A stretch of 24,791 nt of DNA from positions 1-24,791 of the forward strand of contig CAYXPZ010000031.1 of assembly GCA_964466965.1 (NCBI GenBank), read 5' to 3'. The notes below the pieces were generated by a model. That model was not told the origin of the DNA. It saw only the letters and a list, made by a program, of their open reading frames with translations, and ran no database searches. Position 1 is the first letter of the stretch, and every line of letters starts with the position of its first letter. Position numbers and translations under genes: made by a program. This stretch comes from Dichotomicrobium sp964466965. GTDB lineage: Bacteria; Pseudomonadota; Alphaproteobacteria; Rhizobiales; Rhodomicrobiaceae. Positions 14,596 through 23,929 of the stretch are shown here, piece by piece.

Positions 14596-15699
14596 ATGGA
14601 ACAGAAGGTCAGCCGCGAACCCGAGGGCTATCTTGACGCGGGCGCGATCGTTCCGCCGCCCCGCGGCCGGTTCGAGCTGTCTCCGATCAACAAGCGGCGC
14701 TGGAACAATTTCAAGGCGAACCGCCGGGGCTTCTGGAGCCTATGGATTTTCCTGATCCTGTTCGTGATTTCGCTGTTCGCAGAGTTCATCGCCAACGACC
14801 GGCCGATTCTGATCCAATACGACGGCGCCTATTACACGCCGATTTTTAACTTCTACCCCGAGACGGCCTTTGGCGGCGAATTCGCCACGGAGGCGGAGTA
14901 TCGCGACCCCTATGTTCAGGATCTCATCAAGGAAAAGAACGGCTGGATGATCTGGCCGCCAATCCGCTACAGCTACGATACCATAAACTATGACCTGCCG
15001 GTGCCGGCGCCAGCACCGCCATCATCAGAGAACCTGCTCGGTACGGACGATCAGGGCCGCGACGTGCTTTCGCGCGTGATCTACGGCTTTCGAATATCGG
15101 TGCTGTTCGGGCTCATGCTGACGTTTTTTTCCTCGATCATCGGGATCACCGCGGGCGCGGTCCAGGGCTATTTCGGCGGGTGGACAGACCTGATCTTCCA
15201 GCGCGTGATCGAAATCTGGCAAGCGATCCCAGCGCTTTATCTGCTCATTATCATCGCCGCGGTGATCGAGCCGAACTTCTGGATCTTGCTTGGCATCTTG
15301 CTGTTATTCAGTTGGGTCGCGCTCGTGGGCGTCGTGCGCGCGGAGTTCCTGCGCGGGCGCAACTTCGAATACATCCATGCAGCGCGCGCGCTCGGCCTGA
15401 GCGATGGCAAGATCATGTTCAAGCATCTGCTGCCGAATGCGATGGTGGCGACGATCACCTTCATGCCGTTTCTGCTGAACGCTTCGATCACGACTTTGAC
15501 CTCGCTCGACTTCCTTGGCTTTGGCCTGCCGCCTGGCTCACCTTCGCTCGGCGAACTGCTGGCGCAGGGGAAAAACAACCTGCAAGCGCCGTGGCTGGGC
15601 ATCACCGCGTTCATGGTGATCGCGATCATGCTCAGCCTTCTGATCTTCATCGGCGAGGCGGTCCGCGACGCGCTCGACCCGCGCAAGACCTTCCGGTGA
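14596..15699 (+). CDS. yejE: Peptide ABC transporter permease, YejE-type
   Basis: Second permease subunit, 367 residues, DppC/OppC class. The N-terminal cytoplasmic stretch contains the YejE-specific SPINKRRWNNFKANRRGFWS, then helix 1 and FAEFIANDRPILIQYDG. A large periplasmic loop (about residues 75-140) separates helix 1 from the core. The core begins NLLGTDDQGRDVLSRVIYGF and carries the EAA loop YIHAARALGLSDGKIMFKH. It ends IGEAVRDALDPRKTFR. The long loop is characteristic of YejE and may contact the binding proteins. GGAGGT overlapping the end of yejB lies upstream. Confidence 0.94.
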   Translation: MEQKVSREPEGYLDAGAIVPPPRGRFELSPINKRRWNNFKANRRGFWSLWIFLILFVISLFAEFIANDRPILIQYDGAYYTPIFNFYPETAFGGEFATEAEYRDPYVQDLIKEKNGWMIWPPIRYSYDTINYDLPVPAPAPPSSENLLGTDDQGRDVLSRVIYGFRISVLFGLMLTFFSSIIGITAGAVQGYFGGWTDLIFQRVIEIWQAIPALYLLIIIAAVIEPNFWILLGILLLFSWVALVGVVRAEFLRGRNFEYIHAARALGLSDGKIMFKHLLPNAMVATITFMPFLLNASITTLTSLDFLGFGLPPGSPSLGELLAQGKNNLQAPWLGITAFMVIAIMLSLLIFIGEAVRDALDPRKTFR

Positions 15700-15706
15700 G
15701 GGCGGC

Positions 15707-17341
<1,635 letters not shown>

Positions 17342-18640
17342 TCAAAACAGCGCGGCGATAAAGTCCTCCACCCCGAAGACGAAGATCCCTGCGCCTCCGA
17401 TCATCACATGTGACACCGACACCGCCAGCAGCGAGTGGGTGCGCGCGAACAGCCAGCCCCAGAAAATCCCTGGAAGGAACGACGCCAGCGCAAAGCTCGG
17501 GTTCGTGTGGGCGTGCGCGGCGGCGAAGGCGAAATTAGACACAAGAATCGCCCAGGTGCGCCGGGTCAGCTCTGACCCGTCAAGGAAGGCATATAGCGGG
17601 GCCTGTATCCCGCAGCGCGCAACAAATTCCTGCGCCGGCACAAACAATGCATAAAGGGCAATGATCGTCCCGTAGACGAGCCACGAGACCTGATCCGTTC
17701 CATTCAGGGAAATGCTCGCGGGCGCAACCACCGGCAAGTCTCGCAGGTGCGGGACAAGCGCGATCAGCAGCCATTTTGTGCCTGCCAGCACGGCAATAAA
17801 CGCGAGCGACGTCTTGATGGCGAGGCCAAGCGACCGACGCCAATTGTCCAGCCGCAGGCCATAAAAAGCGAGCGGAAACCGGCTCAACCGAATAACCGAC
17901 CAGAACGCTGCGGCGAACATGAGGATCACCAGCGGCGTGATAGCTAGCCGAGCTTCGGGCGGCAGGCTCAGCCCAGCGATCGCACTCAGCGCCAGCGTAT
18001 AGACCGACAACATCGACAGCGCCCCAACCAGCACCAGCGCGATCGCATTGCGATACCCAGCAAGCTCGGCCTCATTGCGCAGCGCATCAACCCGATCATC
18101 CAGGGTGTCACGCAGCCGCGTGGCCAGATGGAAGGCGAGTTGGTTTTTCAGCGCCCGGCGCGCCTTTCTCGGGAAAGACCCCGTGGGAATGGTGTCCAAA
18201 TCCAGGATCGCGACGGTCACGTTCGTGCGGCAGCGTGCAGTGGCAGAAGCTGGCCGCCGATCAAGCAGCGAGACAGACCCGACCACCTCCTCTGGCCCGC
18301 GCACCGCCACTTCATATTCCAGCGGCGCACGTGTGAGCGGATCGTGCCCGCATTTGCACACCGAGACTTCGCCGGAAATCAGGATGTAGAGCGCACCGCC
18401 TGTGCGCTCGCCTTCGCGGAACAGTGTGTCTCCGGCAGAAAACTGGCAAAGGCGCAAGTGGGCGCGCAGTGTGGAAATCACCGCTGGGCTCAAACCTTTG
18501 AAGGGACCAATGCGCGCGAGATCAATGCTTTGCCAATGCAGCGCCCCGGTTATTTCCGCGTACCTTTCATTATCCCGACCCGCTGCCGGTGCTCGCATGT
18601 CTGCGCCAGACGCTGCTGGCGCTGTCGTGTCCGTTCCCAT
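17342..18640 (-). CDS. Cyclic-nucleotide-binding domain fused to a CPBP (CAAX protease/Abi) membrane domain
   Basis: A 432-residue protein. A Crp-type beta-barrel covers about residues 45-150 (FREGERTGGALYILISGEVS, RRPASATARC), then a linker (about 155-195), then about six membrane segments from 196 on. The membrane part carries CPBP family motifs: QEFVAR at 337-342 (family consensus EExxxR), FAAAH ending at His376, and HSLLAVSVSHVMIG with His402 and His411. CPBP proteins include the Rce1 CAAX protease and putative bacteriocin-immunity proteases. The first motif glutamate is Gln337 here, so protease activity is uncertain. In the Crp-like domain the usual Glu of the phosphate-binding cassette is replaced (VVGSVSLLD). 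Signals could be sensed in the cytoplasm and passed to a membrane enzyme, an inference. The start may also be the ATG at 18598. Confidence 0.85.
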   Translation of the reverse strand: MGTDTTAPAASGADMRAPAAGRDNERYAEITGALHWQSIDLARIGPFKGLSPAVISTLRAHLRLCQFSAGDTLFREGERTGGALYILISGEVSVCKCGHDPLTRAPLEYEVAVRGPEEVVGSVSLLDRRPASATARCRTNVTVAILDLDTIPTGSFPRKARRALKNQLAFHLATRLRDTLDDRVDALRNEAELAGYRNAIALVLVGALSMLSVYTLALSAIAGLSLPPEARLAITPLVILMFAAAFWSVIRLSRFPLAFYGLRLDNWRRSLGLAIKTSLAFIAVLAGTKWLLIALVPHLRDLPVVAPASISLNGTDQVSWLVYGTIIALYALFVPAQEFVARCGIQAPLYAFLDGSELTRRTWAILVSNFAFAAAHAHTNPSFALASFLPGIFWGWLFARTHSLLAVSVSHVMIGGAGIFVFGVEDFIAALF

Positions 18641-19024
18641 TACGGCGCCCTCTCTTGGATTTCCTCGTTCACGGCTGATGGGCCGCGTTGGTCTTATCTG
18701 AACAGTGTTTACACGAGAGATCGATACACGATGCCGCCTATCCCATGCCTGTTGGCAACTGATTGAGCGGACGTGATCCGCTGTGAAGTGGACCGTCGAT
18801 CATGTGCTGGCTGAAATGACACAAACGCAGGCGCGCCTGCGGAGCGCCGCGCCGGATTAAGTTGCATGCTGCATCTGAGTTCGGCACAGTTCCCGCGACG
18901 GCTATGCGGGGAGCCTTAGCGCGTACTCCTGCAAGGAGTTTCGCGCCCGCTTCGGCGTATTCAGCGCCTATTCATTTCAAATATTGCAGCGTCAGGGCCG
19001 GATCGATGTTTTTGGGAGGCATCA
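18641..19024. other. Noncoding divergent region with three inverted repeats
   Basis: No supportable gene. It holds AGCGGA-CGTGA-TCCGCT (18766-18782), a perfect 16-base palindrome CGCAGGCGCGCCTGCG (18826-18841), and ACTCCT-GCA-AGGAGT (18925-18939) followed by TTT. The region separates the divergent cNMP-CPBP gene and the secreted-protein gene at 19025 and should carry both promoters. I found no strong -35/-10 pair. The palindrome is a plausible protein-binding site. The last hairpin could be a weak terminator of a small RNA, which is not demonstrated. Confidence 0.35.
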
Positions 19025-19360
19025 ATGATTGGTAAACTGTCATGGATCGCAAAGGCTCTCCTGTTGAGCTTGCTCTGGGCCCTGCCATTGGCCAACACCT
19101 CAGCAGCCCAAGATTTCTCGAGGCTGCAGTGCCCGACCTTGGTCGAAGTGCGCATCGGGCTGCTCGTGGAATATGGATACTGCCCGGTGTCCCAATTCTA
19201 CGCGAAGCGATACGCGCAACAGTCCCGAAGCTGCGATCCAAGTCTCTCAGAAGACGACGTCGAGCAGACCATTCTGAACGATCCGACCGTCAACCCGAAC
19301 CATAAGAACGCGTATGAAGCGATCATGGAGCAGATTGAGGCTAAGCGCTGCGAGCTTTGA
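19025..19360 (+). CDS. Small secreted cysteine-containing protein, possibly YARHG-like
   Basis: A 111-residue protein with a clear Sec signal peptide (MIGKLSWIAKALLLSLLWAL, cleavage near SAAQ at about residue 28). The mature part of about 83 residues contains four cysteines. Its layout, CPTLVEVRIGLLVEYGYC, then a basic FYAKRYAQ stretch and C, then LSEDDVEQTI and a final C, recalls the YARHG-type periplasmic domains of alphaproteobacteria (CxxLWxxRNxxYxxxGYC), but the core YARHG string is not present. That similarity is from memory and moderate at best. GGGAGG lies 5 bases before the ATG, a strong ribosome site. The gene sits 136 bases ahead of the membrane patatin gene on the same strand. Function unknown. 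Confidence 0.7.
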   Translation: MIGKLSWIAKALLLSLLWALPLANTSAAQDFSRLQCPTLVEVRIGLLVEYGYCPVSQFYAKRYAQQSRSCDPSLSEDDVEQTILNDPTVNPNHKNAYEAIMEQIEAKRCEL

Positions 19361-19496
19361 TTGACGCCAAGCGGGAGCTGGTAGAAACGGCCGAAATTCA
19401 AAATCACTCAAAGAAGTTATGCTTGCCGAGACTGACACGCCTGTTGAAGAGGCTATCGGCGTTACCTCCCTCGTAACGCAGTAGGGGAAAGCGATT

Positions 19497-21947
19497 ATGT
19501 CGAACCGTGCGTTTTCTGAGTTGCCACTGATCTGGCGCATCACAAAAATCATTGGCGATGTTATGTGGGACATGCGCGCCCCTCTAATTGTGTCGATCAT
19601 CGCGTTTTTTGTTTTTTTCATTCCTAACCAAGTTGAAGAAGTCTACAAAGTGCTCGCCCTCGAATGGGAATTTGGTTTTGAAGGCCTCGAATTACGGCCC
19701 GTTTTTTCGATTTTGCTTCTGGCCGCGCTGAGTTACTTCCTCTGGTCAGTGTCGCGTGCGATGTGGGCCAATTCTGAAGACCTTCACCCGGAGGTCACAT
19801 TCAGCCCGCTTGCACGCACGATCTCCCATGTTTTTTCCATGATCATCGCGCTGCTGCCTATTGTCGGGGTGTTGCTCGCCTTAGTTCCCGCAGATCTGCT
19901 CGAAGGCGATGAGCTGCTCAAGTTGGGCTCCGCGCTGCTTGGGGCAGAGGAACATCAAAACCACGTGCTTGGGTTGAAATTTGTCTCGTTGCTGTCTGCT
20001 AACGCGGCCTTGGGCGATACCTTGCCCGTCTGGTTCGGCAGCACGATCAGCGAATACGCAACAATTGCCGATAACCTCATCAATTTCATTCGAGCACTTA
20101 TTGTCATGTTTGTTGTTGTTTTTGCATTTTTGCTGTGGCGCGCGTTCCGCGAAGGGTCTTACTTCTCACGCCGTCCATTCGCGCCGCGGTATTTGCTGTT
20201 TTTCCTTGCAAGCTTAGCGCTCGTTGTCGCGCTCATCGCAGCGCAGCCCATCATCGATTCGCTTGGTGGGCAGCGGTTTTATCTCACCTGGCTGATAACC
20301 GGTTTTGGCAGCTTCGCGGTAATCTGTCTCTTCTTTATATTCATCGCCTATTTCTTCGCAGCATTCACTCGGCTCTACGATATTATCGGCCTTCCAGTTC
20401 TTACAATCCTATTTAGCGCGGCGCTCATCTTCGCCCTTGCTGGGTTGAACAAGAACCATAAAGTCAGGTTGTATGAATCCAAAGTCGAAGCTCCCGAAAC
20501 GCTCGGCCAAGCGTTCGCGGAATGGATGCGATCGCGCCCGCCCGAGCGGGTTGAACGCTATGCCGCGCGCGGACGGCCCTACCCTGTTTATATCGTGACA
20601 GCGCGCGGCGGCGGGGTTTATGCCGCTAACTTGACGGCGCTCACCCTTGCGCGGCTTTACACCGCTTGCCCGGCGCTGCGCCATCATGTCTTCGCGATCA
20701 GCGGGGTGTCTGGCGGCAGCCTGGGAGCAAGCACATTCAGCGCATTTTGGCTTCAGGCCATGAGAGAGCAGCGGCCTGAGGTTGTGGGAGAAGGATGCAG
20801 TGCGCAACCAAGGACCGGCACCACCGAGCTTGAGCGCGAAATCCAAACTTATCTACGCCACGATTTTCTCACCCCAGTCCTGGCCGGGGCGCTGTTCCCT
20901 GATTTTCTGCAGCGCTTCATCGCGCCGGGCTTTGGCGTCCTGGACCGTGCACGCGCCTTCGACGCGAGCCTGAGCCACGCGTGGGTAGACACGATGAGCA
21001 TCACGGGCAAAGACGTTGACCCGCGCGAAAATCCGTTCACGAGCAATTTTCTAGAGTTTTCGGGCGACCTGAAGCAAGTCGGTGGCCCGTCGTTGATTCT
21101 CAACACCACCAATGTTGAAAGCGGCCGTCGGTTCGCGGTCGCGCCATTCGATCAGACCGCGGACACGAACATACCCCTAAACTTCGTCTATCCCATCAGC
21201 GTACCTGACGAAACAGGGGTGAAAGACTATGATATCTCGCTAGCGACCGCGATCAGTCTGAGCGCGCGCTTCCCTTATATTCTGCCGCCCGGGCAATATC
21301 CGCAACGCTATGGCCGCTATGTAGACCAACGTGACCTCGCCGATGGCGGATACTTCGAAAGCTCGGCGATTGATACGGGTTTAGATATCGCACGCGCCAT
21401 CAAATCTTGGCTGGATGAGCAGGAGAGCCTAGAAGGCCTCGGTGGACTGGCAGCTCTCAGTGGCGTGATCCAGCAAGAAGCCGTGGACATCCCGATTGAT
21501 CCAGCATTCCGCTTTATAGTGCTTAACGAAGCGTACACGTCCGAGGCAACGAAACTTGAGGCTGAACAGGAAGTCTCAGAGTTTATTGCGCCGGTGGCCG
21601 CGCTCGACAACACCAGGTACAGGCGCGGAGAGTTAGCGCAGTGGCGGCTGACACGCGAGACCCAGAACGGCCAACTGGTCGAGCGCGCCTACCTTGTCGA
21701 ACTGCAACACGGCGAGTTCGATATGCCGCTTGGCTGGCACCTCTCGCCGGCGACGCAAAAGGTGATCTCTGAGCAGATCGGAATGCCGAGCCAGTGCGAA
21801 ACCAAACTCACACGAGGCGCCGATACAAGCGTGGATTTTACGGTTGAGCTTGGTGTCGGTGCCAGTTCAGTCAAGACGCTCGCCCAAGAGTTTAATCGAA
21901 ATCGTTGCGCAATGTTGGAGATTGTTTCGGAATTGGAGCCGAATTAG
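19497..21947 (+). CDS. Polytopic membrane protein with C-terminal patatin-like phospholipase domain
   Basis: An 816-residue protein. The first about 320 residues hold seven likely membrane segments (around 29-44, 68-85, 110-131, 196-215, 231-250, 265-290, 297-317). The rest is a patatin-like hydrolase domain. Its catalytic parts look intact: oxyanion loop ARGGGVYAA (369-377), nucleophile elbow GVSGG (403-407, Ser405) and the aspartate motif LADGGYFE (Asp616). Patatin-like enzymes cleave acyl esters of phospholipids with this Ser-Asp dyad. Bacterial relatives with a membrane N-terminus are known but mostly uncharacterised. AGGGGA lies 8 bases before the ATG. No secretion signal is seen, so orientation of the catalytic domain is open, though it is most simply cytoplasmic-side if both ends face in. 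Base usage looks somewhat less GC-rich than the flanking genes by eye. Confidence 0.85.
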   Translation: MSNRAFSELPLIWRITKIIGDVMWDMRAPLIVSIIAFFVFFIPNQVEEVYKVLALEWEFGFEGLELRPVFSILLLAALSYFLWSVSRAMWANSEDLHPEVTFSPLARTISHVFSMIIALLPIVGVLLALVPADLLEGDELLKLGSALLGAEEHQNHVLGLKFVSLLSANAALGDTLPVWFGSTISEYATIADNLINFIRALIVMFVVVFAFLLWRAFREGSYFSRRPFAPRYLLFFLASLALVVALIAAQPIIDSLGGQRFYLTWLITGFGSFAVICLFFIFIAYFFAAFTRLYDIIGLPVLTILFSAALIFALAGLNKNHKVRLYESKVEAPETLGQAFAEWMRSRPPERVERYAARGRPYPVYIVTARGGGVYAANLTALTLARLYTACPALRHHVFAISGVSGGSLGASTFSAFWLQAMREQRPEVVGEGCSAQPRTGTTELEREIQTYLRHDFLTPVLAGALFPDFLQRFIAPGFGVLDRARAFDASLSHAWVDTMSITGKDVDPRENPFTSNFLEFSGDLKQVGGPSLILNTTNVESGRRFAVAPFDQTADTNIPLNFVYPISVPDETGVKDYDISLATAISLSARFPYILPPGQYPQRYGRYVDQRDLADGGYFESSAIDTGLDIARAIKSWLDEQESLEGLGGLAALSGVIQQEAVDIPIDPAFRFIVLNEAYTSEATKLEAEQEVSEFIAPVAALDNTRYRRGELAQWRLTRETQNGQLVERAYLVELQHGEFDMPLGWHLSPATQKVISEQIGMPSQCETKLTRGADTSVDFTVELGVGASSVKTLAQEFNRNRCAMLEIVSELEPN

Positions 21948-22161
21948 CGGTTGTGACATTCAGCCGGCTTAAAATAAAGTTAGGCGCAATGCGCTGAGTT
22001 ATAGGTCGGGCGGTGGGTACATCGCTCATCACAGCGAAGGCCGGACGCAGCCGTCCACTGTTCAAGGTTGTTACCCGCCGTCGTGTAAAGCGTGCCAAGC
22101 GGCACAAACATGCCGGTACGCCGTCTTAGCAGCGCAACCCCGCGCATCTGACCCGGAGCCT
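21948..22161. other. Intergenic region without a visible gene or clear terminator
   Basis: This gap of 214 bases separates the membrane patatin gene from the antiporter gene. I see no hairpin with a T tract and no convincing promoter pair. A GGAG at 22155-22158 serves as the ribosome site of the antiporter gene. Confidence 0.3.
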
Positions 22162-23802
22162 ATGGATCTGACTTCATCGGCGCTAGTTCCTGGCATTTCG
22201 GATTTCTCCATCGCCCTCGCCTTGGCGGCGATCCTCGGTTTCGCGGCGCAAATGGTCCGGCTTCCGCCGCTGGCTGGGTTCCTGCTCGCGGGCTTCGTGC
22301 TCAACGCGATGGGCATGCCCGCCTCGCCCCTGATCGCTGAAATCGCCGAGCTTGGCGTCATCTTGCTGCTCTTCACCATCGGCCTGAAGCTCAAACCGAG
22401 CGCGCTGGCGCGCCCGGAAATTTGGGGCGGCGCTTCGGTTCACGCTGTGACGATCATCGCCATCTTCTCGCTGTTATTCTATCTCGCGCCTGTATCCGTG
22501 CTGACACTTCTTGATATCGGCGATCCCGTTCAGATCCTGCTGCTGGCATTTGCTTTGAGCTTCTCCAGCACGGTTTTCGCGGTCAAAGTGCTCGAGGAAC
22601 GCGGCGGCGCGCGTTCGGTCGATGGGCGAACGGCCATCGGCATCCTGATATTCCAGGATATCCTGGCTGTTGCATTCCTTACCTTTTCCACCGGCAAGCT
22701 GCCCTCGATCTGGGCGTTCGCACTGGTCGGGCTGGTAATGCTGCGCCCGCTGCTCAGCTATCTGCTGGAACGCGCCGGAAGCGGCGAGCTGCTGCCGATG
22801 TTCGGGCTGTTCGCAGCGGTCGTCGTGGGCGCGACGAGCTTCAGTCTGGCAGGTCTCAAGCCTGACCTCGGCGCGCTGGTCCTGGGCATGATGATGGCCG
22901 GCCACCGCCGCGCCGGAGATGTCGCCGATTCGCTGTTCACGCTGAAGGAGGTGATGCTTGTCGGTTTCTTCCTGAACATCGGGCTTATCGGCGCGGTGAC
23001 GCTGGACCATCTGTTGCTCGCCCTGGCCCTCGTACTTCTGGTTCCAGTCAAGTCTGCGCTATTCTTCCTGATCCTGACGCGGTTTCGACTGCGGGCGCGG
23101 TCTTCGTTCCTGGCCGCAGCAAGCCTGTCAAGCTACAGCGAATTCGGTCTCATCGTGGGCGCGGTCGCGCTCGACAATGGCTGGCTGGCATCGGATGCAC
23201 TAACCGTGATCGCCCTGGCGGTGGCGATCTCCTTCGTGACCGCATCCGTGCTGAACCAGAACGTCAACCGCTTCTACGCCAATCTGAGCGAAATGTTGAA
23301 ACGCTTCGAGACGGTAACGCGCCGTTCCGGCGATCAGCCGCTCGATACGGGCAGCGCCCAAATCCTCGTCTTCGGAATGGGACGGGTCGGTACGGGCGCG
23401 TACGACTATTTGCGCAGGCGATATGGAGATCACCTCGTCGCCGGCATCGAGAGCAACGCCGATAAAGTTGCCAGCCACCGCGAGGACGGGCGCAACGTCT
23501 TTGTCGGCGACGCCGCCGACAGCGACTTCTGGGAGCGCATGGAAGCGGCGGGCCAGGACTTCCGCGTCGTCATGCTCGCCATGCCCGACCACCACGTTAA
23601 CATGTATGCGCTGGAGCAGATCAAGCGCGCAGGTTTCGGCGGCTTTATCGCGGCGCTGGCGAAATACCCTGAAGATGTGGAGGCGCTTGAAAACGGAGGC
23701 GCTCACTGTGTTTTCAACATGTATGCCGAAGCTGGCGCGGGCTTTGCAGCGCGGGTTGACACGCTTATTGAAGAGAGCATGAGCGAGGTGGTGGCGCAGT
23801 GA
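22162..23802 (+). CDS. CPA2-family cation/proton antiporter with TrkA-N domain (KefB/KefC-like)
   Basis: A 546-residue protein. Residues about 15-365 form a 12-13 helix Na+/H+-exchanger domain with PPLAGFLLAG, ELGVILLLFTIGL, FSSTVFAVKVLEERG and the ion-binding FQD of ILIFQDILAV (Gln165-Asp166), the QD form of KefC-type antiporters. Residues about 398-520 form a Rossmann domain, QILVFGMGRVGTGAYDYL with GxGxxG at 405-410, and the nucleotide-binding acidic end VAGIES. The likely role is potassium efflux in exchange for protons under redox or electrophile stress. No RCK-C domain is present. Glutathione control cannot be read from the sequence, so I give no kefB or kefC name. It precedes carB by about 127 bases. 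Confidence 0.9.
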   Translation: MDLTSSALVPGISDFSIALALAAILGFAAQMVRLPPLAGFLLAGFVLNAMGMPASPLIAEIAELGVILLLFTIGLKLKPSALARPEIWGGASVHAVTIIAIFSLLFYLAPVSVLTLLDIGDPVQILLLAFALSFSSTVFAVKVLEERGGARSVDGRTAIGILIFQDILAVAFLTFSTGKLPSIWAFALVGLVMLRPLLSYLLERAGSGELLPMFGLFAAVVVGATSFSLAGLKPDLGALVLGMMMAGHRRAGDVADSLFTLKEVMLVGFFLNIGLIGAVTLDHLLLALALVLLVPVKSALFFLILTRFRLRARSSFLAAASLSSYSEFGLIVGAVALDNGWLASDALTVIALAVAISFVTASVLNQNVNRFYANLSEMLKRFETVTRRSGDQPLDTGSAQILVFGMGRVGTGAYDYLRRRYGDHLVAGIESNADKVASHREDGRNVFVGDAADSDFWERMEAAGQDFRVVMLAMPDHHVNMYALEQIKRAGFGGFIAALAKYPEDVEALENGGAHCVFNMYAEAGAGFAARVDTLIEESMSEVVAQ

Positions 23803-23823
23803 CCGCGCCGGCGTGTGACGATC

Positions 23824-23852
23824 TTGTTGAATTGCGCGCCACATCCTTTATA
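23824..23852 (+). promoter_or_regulatory. Candidate carB promoter
   Basis: TTGTTG (23824-23829) and TTTATA (23847-23852) are separated by 17 bases, a good housekeeping match. Transcription would start near 23859, giving a leader of about 70 bases. A perfect 12-base palindrome CCGCAATTGCGG (23863-23874) sits just past the predicted start and may be an operator or leader element. Confidence 0.5.
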
Positions 23853-23929
23853 AGCGCGAGAGCCGCAATTGCGGGCGCGCGACGACGATCCGCCGCTTCT
23901 CTGGCCAACAGGCGCACGGCGCAAGCTGA

